Shown: one piece after another, positions 27,421 through 37,535 of the stretch
Numbering within the stretch: the first letter of the stretch is position 1
Layout of the letters: each line of letters begins with the position of its first letter
Assembly: GCA_017627015.1 (NCBI GenBank)
Contig: JAGAHP010000025.1
Coordinates: forward strand, 1-54,734
Direction: 5' to 3'
DNA from: Bacilli bacterium
Lineage (GTDB): Bacteria; Bacillota_I; Bacilli_A; RF39; UBA660
DNA length: 54,734 nt
Notes under the pieces: model-generated
What the model was told of the DNA's origin: nothing
Seen by the model: the letters and a program-made list of their open reading frames with translations, nothing else
The model's database searches: none
Made by a program: the position numbers and the translations under genes

Positions 27421-27625
27421 CAAAATAAAAAATATCTATGATGTAAGGACTCTTATAAGCGGTACCACCTTACTTCATAGATATTTCTATGCTCTTAAAA
27501 TTTAACGCATTTAACGTCTTACTCTACTTAATTCAAGTAAGAATATCAAGAGTGATCTATTATTTACTTATTTATTAACTTCCACCATACGTTAATTCTC
27601 TATTAAACTTATAAATAACCGTCTC
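27421..27625 (-). promoter_or_regulatory. T-box riboswitch (isoleucine) upstream of antiporter-ileS
   Basis: The minus strand has the T-box AAGGTGGTACCGCTT (about 27453-27467), then a terminator whose stem re-pairs ATATCTATGA with TCATAGATAT, followed by T-rich sequence. A stem I-like region upstream contains AATAGATCACTC. ATC followed by AC is the probable Ile specifier and matches the geometry seen in the alanine leader in this window. Confidence 0.9.
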
Positions 27626-27631
27626 TATCAT

Positions 27632-28114
27632 TTATTTATCAATATCAATAATTTCTATTTCATCTACTAATTTCATTTGTTCTTCCAAATTTACTTTTAG
27701 TCTTCTTTTGAAACTAATAATGTTTTTTCTAAGCATATTCGCTTGAAATTGTAACTGATTACTTTTTCTTAATGCCTCGTTTATTATAATATCCGCATTA
27801 TTTTTGGCTTCTTGCAAAATAAGATTTCTTTCTTGTTTTGCAACCATTCTCATTCTTTCACCAGTACTTTTTGCAACATTAATTGCTTCATTCAATGTTC
27901 CTTGAAGTTCATCAAACTTTTTAGCTTTTGTTATTGTTTCTTCTGTAATCTTTAAATTATTTAAATCACTAATTTGTTTTTTTAATGCATTTATTTCTTT
28001 TTCTTTTTCTTTATTAGATTCAAGTATTCTTTCAACTTGCTTAATAGTATCATCTAAGAATGCATTAACTTCATCAACATTATAGCCATTTGGGGAATAA
28101 TTAAATTTTTTCAT
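27632..28114 (-). CDS. divIVA: DivIVA cell-division/polarity protein
   Basis: 160 residues. The N-terminal membrane-curvature-binding region (KFNYSPNGYNVDEVNAFLDDTIKQ) is typical of DivIVA, followed by two long coiled coils (about residues 25-70 and 85-150). It localises to septa and poles and recruits division and, in spore-formers, chromosome-anchoring partners. Its sepF-divIVA-ileS context is the conserved end of the division cluster. The usual N-terminal phenylalanine-bearing loop is shortened. Confidence 0.93.
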   Translation of the reverse strand: MKKFNYSPNGYNVDEVNAFLDDTIKQVERILESNKEKEKEINALKKQISDLNNLKITEETITKAKKFDELQGTLNEAINVAKSTGERMRMVAKQERNLILQEAKNNADIIINEALRKSNQLQFQANMLRKNIISFKRRLKVNLEEQMKLVDEIEIIDIDK

Positions 28115-28173
28115 GGTATCACCCTCAAACTACAGTGTTATATATTAACACCTTTATTCTTTTTTTTCAAGTA

Positions 28174-28572
28174 TTATAGATCAACATCATCATTTTTTGT
28201 TTTTGTTTTCTTTTCTTCTTCGTCAGTCATTTTTCCTTGAACATTTATATTTTTAGGAGTACATAGGAAAATACCAGATCCTAATTTTTGTAAATCTCCT
28301 CCGATTGCATATAAAGTTCCACTTAAGAAGTCAACTATTCTTTTAGCTTGTTCAGCAGTAACTCTCTTTAAATTAACAACTACAGTATTTCTCTTTTTAA
28401 GATGATCTGCGATTTGTTGACTTTCAGAATAAGCTCTTGGTTCTAAAAGAATCATTTTATTTCCTTCACTATTATTATCTTTATAAGCTTCAGCTACATC
28501 CATAGTATAGAATTCATCTTCTGAAGAAGTTTCTATTTCATCTTTTCCTAATATTTTATCTAATACACCCAT
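28174..28572 (-). CDS. sepF: Cell division protein SepF
   Basis: 132 residues. An N-terminal amphipathic helix (GVLDKILGK), a flexible acidic linker, then the SepF core (MILLEPRAYSESQQIADHLK, NTVVVNLKRVTAEQAKRIVDFLSG, YAIGGDLQKLGSGIFLCTP). It polymerises into rings that bundle FtsZ and tether it to the membrane. It is 60 nt upstream of divIVA. Confidence 0.96.
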   Translation of the reverse strand: MGVLDKILGKDEIETSSEDEFYTMDVAEAYKDNNSEGNKMILLEPRAYSESQQIADHLKKRNTVVVNLKRVTAEQAKRIVDFLSGTLYAIGGDLQKLGSGIFLCTPKNINVQGKMTDEEEKKTKTKNDDVDL

Positions 28573-28652
28573 TATTAATCTCTCCTTTATTTTTACCTAT
28601 AATTAATTTTACCATAAAATATATTAAAAAGAAATATTTTTTACATTTTTTC

Positions 28653-28680
28653 TTGACTTTACACTTATAAATTATATAAT
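28653..28680 (+). promoter_or_regulatory. Sigma-A promoter of the HExxH protein gene
   Basis: TTGACT (28653-28658), a 16-bp spacer and consensus TATAAT (28675-28680); RBS AAAGGAG follows. Confidence 0.8.
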
Positions 28681-28702
28681 ATTTTCAATAAAGGAGATAC
28701 AT

Positions 28703-29314
28703 ATGGAAAAATTATATGAAGATATTAAAAAACTAAAAGATGAATTACCTAGAGAATTTAATATACAAAACTTTTATCACATTGCCGATGACGATAGATA
28801 TTTTGATTACGTTGATGAATATCTATATGCATATTTAATGGATACTGATGAAGTTGAAGATTGCATTGAAGAAAGAAAATTTTATACAGAAAATAAAATA
28901 ACTGGTGTCTTTGAGCTTGATAAAAAAGTGACATGTATTGTTCCTGAAAGGCATACATTATATGATGAAATGATAAATATTCATGAAATCGCACATTTAA
29001 TTAATTATTTGAATCATAGAGAAAATGATAAAAGTATTTATAGAGAAATAATTCCTTTCTTTAATGAATATGAATATCTAAGACAAATACATCCATTCTA
29101 CGCAGAATATTATTTAAGAATGAGAAAAAATGATGCGATTGAGTGTGCAAACAAAATGAATATGAAAAATGAAAAGGATTGTTTAGCATATATATTAGCG
29201 TATTTGACATTAGAAGAAAGAAAAAACAACTATAATATAAATAAACTTAATAGAATTAATGTAGATTCTAAAAAATTAGAAAAATCATTAGTAAGAAAAG
29301 GATACACAATTTAG
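28703..29314 (+). CDS. Putative zinc metallopeptidase (HExxH), 203 residues
   Basis: Family not recognised. The motif INIHEIAHLINY (about residues 95-106) fits HExxH metallopeptidases, and a conserved-looking EIIPFFNEYEYL about 20 residues later could supply the third zinc ligand as in gluzincins. It is acidic, helix-rich and has no signal peptide, so it is probably cytoplasmic. It is a plus-strand gene in a minus-strand region, with its own promoter and a bidirectional terminator shared with glyS. Confidence 0.7.
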   Translation: MEKLYEDIKKLKDELPREFNIQNFYHIADDDRYFDYVDEYLYAYLMDTDEVEDCIEERKFYTENKITGVFELDKKVTCIVPERHTLYDEMINIHEIAHLINYLNHRENDKSIYREIIPFFNEYEYLRQIHPFYAEYYLRMRKNDAIECANKMNMKNEKDCLAYILAYLTLEERKNNYNINKLNRINVDSKKLEKSLVRKGYTI

Positions 29315-29326
29315 TGTATCCTTTTA
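29296..29326. terminator. Bidirectional terminator between the HExxH gene and glyS
   Basis: GGATACAC/GTGTATCC 8-bp stem with T/A flanks on both sides, serving both convergent genes. Confidence 0.85.
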
Positions 29327-30688
29327 AAATGCTATTTTTTCAGATATATAATCTTTTAATTCTTCTACTTTTAATGTAATTTGTTCCATAGTATCTCTAT
29401 CTCTAACAGTAACAGTTCCATTATTTAGTGTTTCATCATCAATAGTTATTGAGTATGGTGTACCAATAACATCTTCTCTTCTATATCTCTTACCTATATT
29501 ACCTGATTCATCATATGTACACATAAAATACTTGGATAAATCTTTATAAATTTCTTTTGCTTTTTCACTATGATTCTTTTTCATTAATGGTAAAATTGCA
29601 CATTTATAAGGAGCTAATGCTGGTATAAAATGCATTACTTCTCTAGTTTGTCCATCATCTAATGTTTCTTCTTCATATGCTTCACAAAGAACTGCTAAAA
29701 CTAATCTATCACATCCAATAGTAGATTCAACTACATATGGAATATATTTTTCATTTGTTTCTGGATCAAGATATTCTTGTGATTTACCAGAAAATTTTTG
29801 ATGTTGTTTTAGATCATAATCAGATCTATCATGAGTACCATTTAATTCTCCAAAACCAAATGGATATTCATATTCTATATCACAAGCAGCTTTAGCATAA
29901 AATACTAATTTTTCATGGTCATGAAATCTTAATTTAGATTCAGGTAATCCTAAATCCATAAGGAATTTTTTAGCATATTCTTTATAATGTTCATATATTT
30001 CTAAATCTTCTCCTGGTTTACAGAATAATTGATGTTCCATTTGTTCAAATTCAATAGTTCTGAATGTAAAATTACCTGGAGTTATTTCGTTTCTAAATGC
30101 CTTACCTATTTGACCAATACCAAACGGAATTTTTGCTCTCATTGTTCTTTGAACATTAGTAAAGTTAACATATTCTCCTTGTGCATTTTCTGGTCTTAAA
30201 TATACTACTGATTTTTCATCTTTAATAACACCTCTATGAGTTTCAAACATAAGATTAAATTCTCTTATATCAGTAAAATTGCATTTACCACATTTTGGAC
30301 AAGGTATATTATTATCTTTAATGAATTTTACCATTTCTTCATGAGACATTGCATCTCCTCTAGAATCTCCAGTAAAATCATTAATAAGATTATCTGCTCT
30401 ATGTCTTGTCTTACATTCTTTACAATCCATTAATGGATCAGAAAAACCTCCAACATGTCCTGATGCTTCCCATACTCTAGGATGCATTAAAATAGATGCA
30501 TCTAATTCATATGAATTATCATTTTCTTGAACAAATCTTTTTCTCCAAGCATCTTTTAAACTATTTTTTAATCTTGAACCTAACGGACCATAATCCCATG
30601 TATTAGCAAGTCCATCATATATTTCTGATCCTTGAAATATAAATCCATATTGTTTACAAACATTAACTATTTTTTCCATTGAAACCAT
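29324..30688 (-). CDS. glyS: Glycyl-tRNA synthetase (alpha2, single-chain)
   Basis: 454 residues, the dimeric eukaryote/archaeal-like form used by many Bacillota instead of alpha2beta2. Motifs include GFIFQGSEIYDGLANTWDYGPLG, motif 2 GIGQIGKAFRNEITPGNFTFRT, and the C-terminal anticodon domain (PYSITIDDETLNNGTVTVRDRDT). A zinc-ribbon-like CPKCGKCN lies in the insertion. A glycine T-box precedes it and a bidirectional terminator follows. Confidence 0.96.
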   Translation of the reverse strand: MVSMEKIVNVCKQYGFIFQGSEIYDGLANTWDYGPLGSRLKNSLKDAWRKRFVQENDNSYELDASILMHPRVWEASGHVGGFSDPLMDCKECKTRHRADNLINDFTGDSRGDAMSHEEMVKFIKDNNIPCPKCGKCNFTDIREFNLMFETHRGVIKDEKSVVYLRPENAQGEYVNFTNVQRTMRAKIPFGIGQIGKAFRNEITPGNFTFRTIEFEQMEHQLFCKPGEDLEIYEHYKEYAKKFLMDLGLPESKLRFHDHEKLVFYAKAACDIEYEYPFGFGELNGTHDRSDYDLKQHQKFSGKSQEYLDPETNEKYIPYVVESTIGCDRLVLAVLCEAYEEETLDDGQTREVMHFIPALAPYKCAILPLMKKNHSEKAKEIYKDLSKYFMCTYDESGNIGKRYRREDVIGTPYSITIDDETLNNGTVTVRDRDTMEQITLKVEELKDYISEKIAF

Positions 30689-30701
30689 ATTTATTCCTCC
30701 T

Positions 30702-30838
30702 TAAACAAAAAAGATCCCTTTGATTATAGGGACGAATATTTCCGCGGTTCCACCCTACTTATTCAAAAGAATCTACTCTTTAATATATAGCTAGAAGTTT
30801 CCAACCTTCATTATCGCTTTTCTATCTAAATTATATAA
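30702..30838 (-). promoter_or_regulatory. T-box riboswitch upstream of glyS
   Basis: The minus strand carries the T-box AGGGTGGAACCGCGG (about 30738-30752). A terminator follows with CCCTATAATCAAAGGG and T7, just before RBS AAGGAGG. It is shorter than the other two T-boxes here, as glycine leaders often are. I could not assign the specifier codon securely. Confidence 0.9.
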
Positions 30839-31534
30839 CTATTCTTCTTCATCGTCAATGTCTTTTTTAGCAGTTAGTTCTTTTCTAATTATTCTAATTA
30901 AATGTTTATGATGAAGTTTACTTTTTACTTCATACTTAGGTATTTGTAATAATAAATTTTCATATTTTAATAATTTTTTAGAATAATATTCATAAAAAAT
31001 ATCATCTTTATTATCTAATATTCTTGGTCCAAAATATATTTCTTCATATGAATACTTTTCTGAACCCGGTTTAAACTCTATAATCGTATATATTATATCG
31101 TTATCTTTAACAAGTAATTCTCTTGTTATTTTAAATCCTAATCTAATAACAAATTTTCTTAACTTAACTACATCCGTATTAGATTGAATAACTATCTTTT
31201 TAACATTTGTCATTTTTGTATCATTAGATAATATTCTCTTTATTGTATTAAATCCCATACCAGCGATTAAAATTGAATCTATTTCATCTGCATTAACAAT
31301 AGTTAATCCATCACCTAATCTAAGATCAATTCTATCGTTCATTTTAAATTTTTCTATATTTTTTTCAGCACTTTTTAGTGCACCTTCATGAACATCAGAT
31401 GCAATTACTTTTAGATTTTTGTATTCATCACATAAATATATATCTAATAAAGCATGATCACAACCAATATCTATTAGTTTATCATTTTCATCAACAAATG
31501 TACTTAATTCTTTTAACCTATCCGATATTTTCAT
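30839..31534 (-). CDS. trmK: tRNA (adenine22-N1)-methyltransferase TrmK
   Basis: 231 residues. The SAM site is LIDIGCDHALLDIYL, with VIASDVHEGALKSAEKNI and the catalytic-region motif ILIAGMGFNTIKRIL typical of YqfN/TrmK. It methylates A22 of bacterial tRNAs. It is third in the dnaG-rpoD-trmK operon, 1 nt after the rpoD stop, as in other Bacillota. The C-terminal coiled coil is present but short. Confidence 0.94.
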   Translation of the reverse strand: MKISDRLKELSTFVDENDKLIDIGCDHALLDIYLCDEYKNLKVIASDVHEGALKSAEKNIEKFKMNDRIDLRLGDGLTIVNADEIDSILIAGMGFNTIKRILSNDTKMTNVKKIVIQSNTDVVKLRKFVIRLGFKITRELLVKDNDIIYTIIEFKPGSEKYSYEEIYFGPRILDNKDDIFYEYYSKKLLKYENLLLQIPKYEVKSKLHHKHLIRIIRKELTAKKDIDDEEE

Positions 31535-31535
31535 A

Positions 31536-32867
31536 TTAATCCACCAAATAATCCTTTAACTTTTTACTTCTAGATGGATGACGTAATTTTCTTAATGCTT
31601 TGGCTTCTATTTGACGTATTCTTTCTCTTGTAACACCAAATATAGTACCAACTTCTTCAAGTGTTCTACATGTTCCATCTATAAGACCAAATCTTAATTT
31701 TAATACTTGTTCTTCTCTTTCAGTAAGTGTAAGTAATACTTCTGCGATTTCATCTTTTAAAACTTCATTAATTGCGTATTCTTCTGGACTTAAAGTATTT
31801 TTATCTTGAACAAAATCACCTAAATGTGAATCTTCTTCTTCACCAATTGGAGTTTCAAGTGATAATGGATCTAAACTAATTTTAATTATTTCTCTTACTT
31901 TTTCTTCAGGTATTTTTAACTTATCTGATAATTCTTTTTCAGTTGGTTCTCTATTTAATTCAAGAGTTAATTGTCTTTGTACTCTTTTTAATTTATTAAT
32001 TGTTTCAACCATATGAACTGGTACTCTGATAGTTTTAGCTTGGTCAGCAATAGCACGAGTTATTGCTTGTCTAATCCACCAAGTAGCATATGTACTAAAT
32101 TTATATCCTTTTGAGGAATCAAATTTATCTACCGCTTTCATAAGACCAATGTTACCTTCTTGAATTAAATCAAGGAAAGACAAATTTCTACCCACATATC
32201 TTTTAGCAATAGATACAACAAGACGTAAGTTTGATTCAGCAAGTATTCTCTTTGCTTCCTCGTCTCCTTCTTCTATTCTTTTTGATAAAGCTAATTCTTC
32301 ATCAAGAGAAAGTAATGATATTTGACCTATTTCTTTAAGATACATTCTTACAGGGTCATTAATACTAAGATTTTTTGGAAGTGTTGATTCATCAAAATCT
32401 AAATCACCAACATCTTCACCGTCATCACCATTTTCTCCTTCTTCAACAACTTCAATATTGTTATCTCTTAGGAAATTATATAAATCATCTAAACTTTCAG
32501 CATCCATTTCTAATCCTTTTAATGAGTTTGCCAATTGTTCAAATGTTAAGAATCCTTCTTTTTTACCTAATTCTAATAAATCTTTTTTTCTTTCTTCCAT
32601 TGTTTTAATAGGAGTTGAATCTTTAATAATATTTTCTTTTTTTGGTTTCTTTTCTTCTTTCTTTTCTTCTGGAATATCAGATAAATCTGCACTTACTATT
32701 TCTATATCATTGTCTTTTAAAAATCCATATATTTCATCTATTTCTTCCGGAGTAATAGAATCATCATCAAATATTATATTTAATTCTTCAGCAGATACAA
32801 AACCTGTTTTCTTACTCATTTTCTTTAAGTCTTTTTTTATTTTTTCTATACTACTAGTCTTTTCCAT
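31536..32867 (-). CDS. rpoD: Primary RNA polymerase sigma factor (SigA/RpoD) with duplicated region 1.1
   Basis: 443 residues. Regions 1.2 ([16 protein letters not shown]), 2 ([38 protein letters not shown]), 3 and 4.2 ([20 protein letters not shown]) are all canonical. The N terminus holds two tandem copies of the region 1.1 pattern: about residues 5-57 ([13 protein letters not shown] ... [18 protein letters not shown]) and 70-130 ([13 protein letters not shown] ... [18 protein letters not shown]). It directs polymerase to housekeeping promoters, of which several consensus examples occur here. Its ATG shares the A of the dnaG TAA stop. Confidence 0.97.
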   Translation of the reverse strand: MEKTSSIEKIKKDLKKMSKKTGFVSAEELNIIFDDDSITPEEIDEIYGFLKDNDIEIVSADLSDIPEEKKEEKKPKKENIIKDSTPIKTMEERKKDLLELGKKEGFLTFEQLANSLKGLEMDAESLDDLYNFLRDNNIEVVEEGENGDDGEDVGDLDFDESTLPKNLSINDPVRMYLKEIGQISLLSLDEELALSKRIEEGDEEAKRILAESNLRLVVSIAKRYVGRNLSFLDLIQEGNIGLMKAVDKFDSSKGYKFSTYATWWIRQAITRAIADQAKTIRVPVHMVETINKLKRVQRQLTLELNREPTEKELSDKLKIPEEKVREIIKISLDPLSLETPIGEEEDSHLGDFVQDKNTLSPEEYAINEVLKDEIAEVLLTLTEREEQVLKLRFGLIDGTCRTLEEVGTIFGVTRERIRQIEAKALRKLRHPSRSKKLKDYLVD

Positions 32868-34618
32868 TATTTTTTACTCTCCTTAATTCTAATATCAAAT
32901 ATCTTTTTTGCTATTTCTTTTCTTACTACTTCATTTGTCTCTTTTTTTAACTTTTCTTGTAATTCATTTATTTGTTCTTTTTTCTGATACTCTCTTATAG
33001 TATCAAAATAATCTTCTATTTCATCTTCATTTATTTTTTTGTTATATTTACCTTCATCAATTTCAATAGTTCTATTTATCAAATCTATATCATCTTTTAA
33101 ATAAGTAATAAAATCACTTGTATTAAAACTATTAAACTTTTTATAATATAAAACTATTTCACTAGCGAGTTTCCTATCTATACTATTAGGTAGATAACTT
33201 AAATTATCATAATAATAAGTTATAATATCATTATTATTTAACATATTATAAATAATAATTTTAGAAGCTTTATCATATTTGTTATCTTTATAATTAGCAA
33301 CTTTCTTTTTAACAACTATTTTTTCTTCCTTCTTTTCTCTTTTTATTTTTGATTCAATCAATTCAAGAGAAACCCCAGTCATCTTAGCAATTTTTTTAAG
33401 TTCTAATTCATATACAATATCATCGTCTATTTTTTCTAAATCTTTAGATATAGTCTTAATAAATTTTGATATACTTTCTGGATCATCTAAATTTACATTA
33501 CTTTTAACCTTTTTCATTTTATAGTCAAATAAAGTAAATGCATGTGATAAATGATCAATCATTTTATCCTTGCCCTTTTTAATAATATAATCATCCGGAT
33601 CTAAATCATCTTCTAATCTAACTATTTTTATATCAAAATCAATATCTTTTGATACTTCAATAAAAGATAATGTTGCTTTTTCACCAGCAGAATCACCATC
33701 AAACATTAATATTACGTTGTTAGTTAGTTTTCTAATAAGATTAACCTGTTCTTTAGTTATCGCTGTACCCATAGTTGCAAGTACATTATTAATACCTATA
33801 GAATATAATCTAATTACATCCATAAATCCTTCTACTATAATTACTTTATCTTCTTTAATAATACTTTCTCTAGCATTATTATAATTATAAAGAAGAGATC
33901 CCTTTTTAAATATATCTGTTTCCATTGTATTAATATACTTACTTTGGTCATTTCCTTCATAAATTCTTCCAGAAAAACCAATTGTTTTACCATTTATATC
34001 CCAAAGTGGAAACATTATTCTATTTCTATAAATATCATTAGTACCATTATTACCTCTAATAGCGATACCACTTTTAACTAATAAATCTTCACTATAACCT
34101 TTATTAATTAATAATTTACATAGATTATTATCATTTAAAGATAAACCTATTTGAAAGTGTTTTATCATATCCTCTGTTATTTTTCTATCAGAAAGATAAT
34201 TTCTAGCTGTTTTACCTAAACTTGTATTTAAATTATTTTGATATAATTTGTTACTAATATCATATATATCATACTGTTCTTTAAACTTTATATCGGCGCT
34301 ATTTTTGGTTTTGGTATTTATATCAATAGATATATTTAAACCAGCTTTATCTACCACTCTCTTAACAGCTTCGTAATATGATATTTTTTCATAATCTTTA
34401 ACAAAATGAAATACATCACCTGCGGCGCCACAAACAAAACATTTATACATTTGCTTTTCACTAGAAACACTCATACTAGGATTATGATCATCATGAAAAG
34501 GACAAATACCAAAGTAGTTTTTCCCTCTTTTAGTTAATGAAACATAATCTTTTATAATATCAACGATATTAATTCTATGCTTTAATTCTAGTATTTCTTC
34601 AAATGAAGGCATAGACAT
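32867..34618 (-). CDS. dnaG: DNA primase DnaG
   Basis: 583 residues. The N-terminal CHC2 zinc-binding domain has [10 protein letters not shown] and [11 protein letters not shown]. The TOPRIM core has [10 protein letters not shown] and [13 protein letters not shown], and a C-terminal helicase-binding domain is charged. It lays RNA primers for replication with DnaB. The start at 34618 is chosen with GGAAGTGA upstream; ATG 34612 ([13 protein letters not shown]) is an alternative start. It leads the dnaG-rpoD-trmK macromolecular synthesis operon. Confidence 0.97.
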   Translation of the reverse strand: MSMPSFEEILELKHRINIVDIIKDYVSLTKRGKNYFGICPFHDDHNPSMSVSSEKQMYKCFVCGAAGDVFHFVKDYEKISYYEAVKRVVDKAGLNISIDINTKTKNSADIKFKEQYDIYDISNKLYQNNLNTSLGKTARNYLSDRKITEDMIKHFQIGLSLNDNNLCKLLINKGYSEDLLVKSGIAIRGNNGTNDIYRNRIMFPLWDINGKTIGFSGRIYEGNDQSKYINTMETDIFKKGSLLYNYNNARESIIKEDKVIIVEGFMDVIRLYSIGINNVLATMGTAITKEQVNLIRKLTNNVILMFDGDSAGEKATLSFIEVSKDIDFDIKIVRLEDDLDPDDYIIKKGKDKMIDHLSHAFTLFDYKMKKVKSNVNLDDPESISKFIKTISKDLEKIDDDIVYELELKKIAKMTGVSLELIESKIKREKKEEKIVVKKKVANYKDNKYDKASKIIIYNMLNNNDIITYYYDNLSYLPNSIDRKLASEIVLYYKKFNSFNTSDFITYLKDDIDLINRTIEIDEGKYNKKINEDEIEDYFDTIREYQKKEQINELQEKLKKETNEVVRKEIAKKIFDIRIKESKK

Positions 34619-34749
34619 AAAAAATCACTTCCAATAATAATATTCCACGTAAGCATCGAAAATTCCCCTAAAAAATTGAATTTTTTTAAATTTTCTTGAT
34701 ATATTTTACACTTTTTGTACTTTTTTTCAAACAAAAACGCATTTTTTAA

Positions 34750-34780
34750 TAAAAAAAATAGGTTTTATAACCTATTTTTT
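34750..34780 (-). terminator. Terminator of the cadherin-like protein gene
   Basis: An AAAAAATAGGTT/AACCTATTTTTT stem with a short loop on the minus strand, overlapping the stop codon. Confidence 0.85.
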
Positions 34781-36025
34781 ACTTTTATTAGAATTCTTTT
34801 TAACTTTTTTAACAGTATCACTTAAATCTATAGTATCAGATAAAGTTTCAATTTCTACTGGTTCTTCTTTTTTTTCTTTTTTAGTAAATATTTTTCTAAA
34901 TATATCTTTTTTACATAAGAAGTAACCTAATACTATTCCTAAAGTAAAAGTTAATAATGTAGCTAAACTAAAGAATATCCATTCTTTTGTGCTTGTTACA
35001 TCTGGACATGTTTGAACTATTTCTTTTTCTTGATCTTCTCGAGTAACTATTATTTGATAATTTTCAATTTTAGTTTTATCTTCACTAACTACAGTAATTT
35101 TAACTGTGTTTTTACCAACAATTAATTTTTTATCTCCATCTATTTCAACTTTAGCTTTTGGATTAACTGGTGTTGGTGTTAAAATTAGTTTTTTAACTGT
35201 ATATGGTACTGTTAAATAATATTTTTTCTCATTTGAATCAAAGTCTATTTTTTGACCTTTTATTGATAAAGATTTTAATGTTGCGTTTGCTTTTAATAAT
35301 TCAGCTTCTGTTGGAGTTAAATTTAGAGTTACTACAACAGAGTATACTCTTTTATTATTCCCATCTTCTGATACAACAACTATATCAACTTTATTTTCAC
35401 CTTTTTGTAAAGCTCTATGGTTATCTGAAACAGATACTTTAGCATTAGAATCAGATGGAACTGCATTAACATCTAAATCAGTAATATCTTGAATAGTTGC
35501 TGTATAACTTGTTACATCTGAACTAAATCCTGGTTTTAAAGTTGCATTAGGTATTTTAAGAGAACTTAATGATGCATCTGTTCCAAGAGATATAACTTTA
35601 ACTTGTGTTCCTTTGCAATTATTAGAATTACAATTAACCGCATCATCATTAACAGTAAATGAACCGGATAAACTAAATAATGCATTACCAGAACCTGCAC
35701 CATCTACTACTTTAAAATTTATATTAACTCCTACATCATTTTGAATAGTAGGGTTTCCTTTACCACTAATAGTAACACTGTTTCCACTTACTGAACCTCC
35801 AGAAATATATTGAAGTTTAGAAGTATCAAACCCTAATTTCAAATTATAATTCTGTAATGAATCAACTTCATTAACACCTGAACTTTTAACTGCAACAGTT
35901 ACACTATTTCCTGGTTTTAAATTGTCTGCGCTTTTAGATACAGAAAAAGATACTTCTGCTTTAACACTAACTGGCAAGACTATAAACATTATTAAAAATA
36001 TTAATAACTTATATCCCTTTTTCAT
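34772..36025 (-). CDS. Surface protein with cohesin-like and cadherin-like beta-sandwich domains
   Basis: 417 residues. It has a signal peptide (MKKGYKLLIFLIMFIVLPV ... KA). A cohesin-like N-terminal domain (about 25-150: LKLGFDTSKLQY, SFTVNDDAVNCNS) is followed by two cadherin-like beta-sandwich units (PF12733 type; about 155-240 and 245-335, each with LSSLKI/LKSLSI ... Y.. V.. N.I.VVSED). A transmembrane helix (about 352-372) is followed by a charged cytoplasmic tail. It is membrane-anchored, with no LPXTG motif. Likely role: cell-surface binding or assembly; ligand unknown. Confidence 0.85.
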   Translation of the reverse strand: MKKGYKLLIFLIMFIVLPVSVKAEVSFSVSKSADNLKPGNSVTVAVKSSGVNEVDSLQNYNLKLGFDTSKLQYISGGSVSGNSVTISGKGNPTIQNDVGVNINFKVVDGAGSGNALFSLSGSFTVNDDAVNCNSNNCKGTQVKVISLGTDASLSSLKIPNATLKPGFSSDVTSYTATIQDITDLDVNAVPSDSNAKVSVSDNHRALQKGENKVDIVVVSEDGNNKRVYSVVVTLNLTPTEAELLKANATLKSLSIKGQKIDFDSNEKKYYLTVPYTVKKLILTPTPVNPKAKVEIDGDKKLIVGKNTVKITVVSEDKTKIENYQIIVTREDQEKEIVQTCPDVTSTKEWIFFSLATLLTFTLGIVLGYFLCKKDIFRKIFTKKEKKEEPVEIETLSDTIDLSDTVKKVKKNSNKSKK

Positions 36026-36098
36026 AAAATTCCCTCTCTATCCTATTTTATTCTTAAAAATAATTATATCATATTTTTTTTAAAAATAAAATATCTAA

Positions 36099-36608
36099 TT
36101 ATATATTATCGTAATATCTATTTTTTACAAATATATCCTTTTTTTTATAAACAGATAACAATCTTTTTTCAAAGAATCTCCAAAATTTAGTAACTAAAGG
36201 TTCATATTGGTTAATTCTATCAACCAATATTATTTTATATCCACTTCTTTTAGCTCCTAATACATCTGTCATAAATTGATCACCAATAAAAATACATTCA
36301 TTTTTATTATATTCTTTATCAATTTTTTTGTATACTTTCTTTAATGGTTTCATAGATGAATAATAACCTTTAACACCAAGACTATCTACTATTTTTAATA
36401 CTCTATTACTCATAGAATTACTTACTATAACTACATTAAAATCTTGTTTTAATTCATTAATTAGTTTTTTAATCTTATTATCTGGTAAATTTTCAGTATA
36501 AGGTACTATTGTATTATCAACATCAAGAAATATATTCTTATATCCTTTTTTCTTTATGTTTTTGAAATCTATTTCAAATATATTTTTGTAATAAGCATCA
36601 GGCACCAT
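36099..36608 (-). CDS. yqeG: HAD-superfamily phosphatase, YqeG family
   Basis: 169 residues from ATG 36608 (GGGAG five bases upstream; the longer upstream ATG form overlaps prsW). HAD motif I is NIFLDVDNTIVPY, motif II VVIVSNSM, and motif III/IV CIFIGDQFMTDVLGAKRSGY. This is the YqeG/HAD IIIA subgroup conserved in Bacillota, usually beside yqeH; its substrate is not known. It overlaps the prsW end by 11 nt, so is probably co-transcribed. Confidence 0.9.
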   Translation of the reverse strand: MVPDAYYKNIFEIDFKNIKKKGYKNIFLDVDNTIVPYTENLPDNKIKKLINELKQDFNVVIVSNSMSNRVLKIVDSLGVKGYYSSMKPLKKVYKKIDKEYNKNECIFIGDQFMTDVLGAKRSGYKIILVDRINQYEPLVTKFWRFFEKRLLSVYKKKDIFVKNRYYDNI

Positions 36609-37437
36609 AAATACTCCCACTTTCTTTATATACAAATTCATTTCTTCTCATTAAATAGTTATATTTCTTAGGAAAGAATCCATTTGAAATAAATATTTTA
36701 TTTAATGCAGTAGTTCTCATTATAAACATTATTCCAATAAAGTAAACACTTAATATGAATAAAATAATTACAAATATTGAAGATCCTGAGTTATTTGAGA
36801 AAGATACTATCGAGAAAAATACATTATATACAGTATGAATAAGCGTTGGTATCATAAGCGCTAATATCATATTAATAAGTTTTTTTGTTTTACTTTTAGC
36901 AAATTTTTCTAATGATACAAAGTACCCCATTGTTATACCACACGTTACATGCAATGGAATTGCAGTAAAATTTCTCAAAATAGCAAGTGATGTCATATCA
37001 TTATATGTAGCTTCATTAATAACATATAATATTGTCTCAACAAGTGAGAATGATAAAGCAATAATAGAAGAATATACAAAGCCATCAAATATCTCATCAA
37101 ATGCTTTATTTCTATATAAGAACAAATATAAAACTAAAAGTTTTACATATTCTTCTACTCCTGCCAGAATCATTATTCTATAAATACTATATGTATTACT
37201 ATCTGTAAATAAATCTCCACCTATTAAATGAGATTTTAATATCAATTTATCTATAATTAATGATAAACAAATAGTAAATGCTCCAGAAAATGCGCATATT
37301 AAAAGCATTAATACTGGTTCTCTTGATTTTCTATCTGAATATAAAATAAGAGTAAGTAAAAGTAAACTAGGAACTACTGTTAATAAAATTATGATTAAAG
37401 TTTTTGAAAAATCTAAATTTAAAAAATTTATTCCCAT
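36598..37437 (-). CDS. prsW: PrsW-family intramembrane metalloprotease
   Basis: 279 residues with about eight membrane helices. The PrsW motifs are GVEEYVKLLVL (first conserved Glu pair), DGFVYSSIIALSFSLVET, HVTCGITMGYF (His) and PTLIHTVYN (His). Family members perform site-1 cleavage of anti-sigma factors such as RsiW in envelope stress or related signalling. No anti-sigma factor is encoded nearby, so the substrate is unknown. It lies just upstream of yqeG and divergent to sigK. Confidence 0.88.
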   Translation of the reverse strand: MGINFLNLDFSKTLIIILLTVVPSLLLLTLILYSDRKSREPVLMLLICAFSGAFTICLSLIIDKLILKSHLIGGDLFTDSNTYSIYRIMILAGVEEYVKLLVLYLFLYRNKAFDEIFDGFVYSSIIALSFSLVETILYVINEATYNDMTSLAILRNFTAIPLHVTCGITMGYFVSLEKFAKSKTKKLINMILALMIPTLIHTVYNVFFSIVSFSNNSGSSIFVIILFILSVYFIGIMFIMRTTALNKIFISNGFFPKKYNYLMRRNEFVYKESGSIYGA

Positions 37438-37535
37438 CTAATATCACCTACCTTACTATTTTAATTATATCATAAATACTTATTTTTAAGTATAAAATAT
37501 AATAACTTTACATATACTTTATCAGGAAGTGATAA

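Noticed and set aside
30790..30830. Glycine specifier codon in the glyS T-box (GGT or GGA candidates)
   Set aside because: Several GG-containing triplets fit near the expected loop, and I could not choose one from the sequence alone.
34590..34665. Short ORF (MLTWNIIIGSDF...) overlapping the dnaG start, with RBS AGGGGAA
   Set aside because: It is out of frame with dnaG, overlaps its start and shows no coding features beyond the RBS-like sequence.
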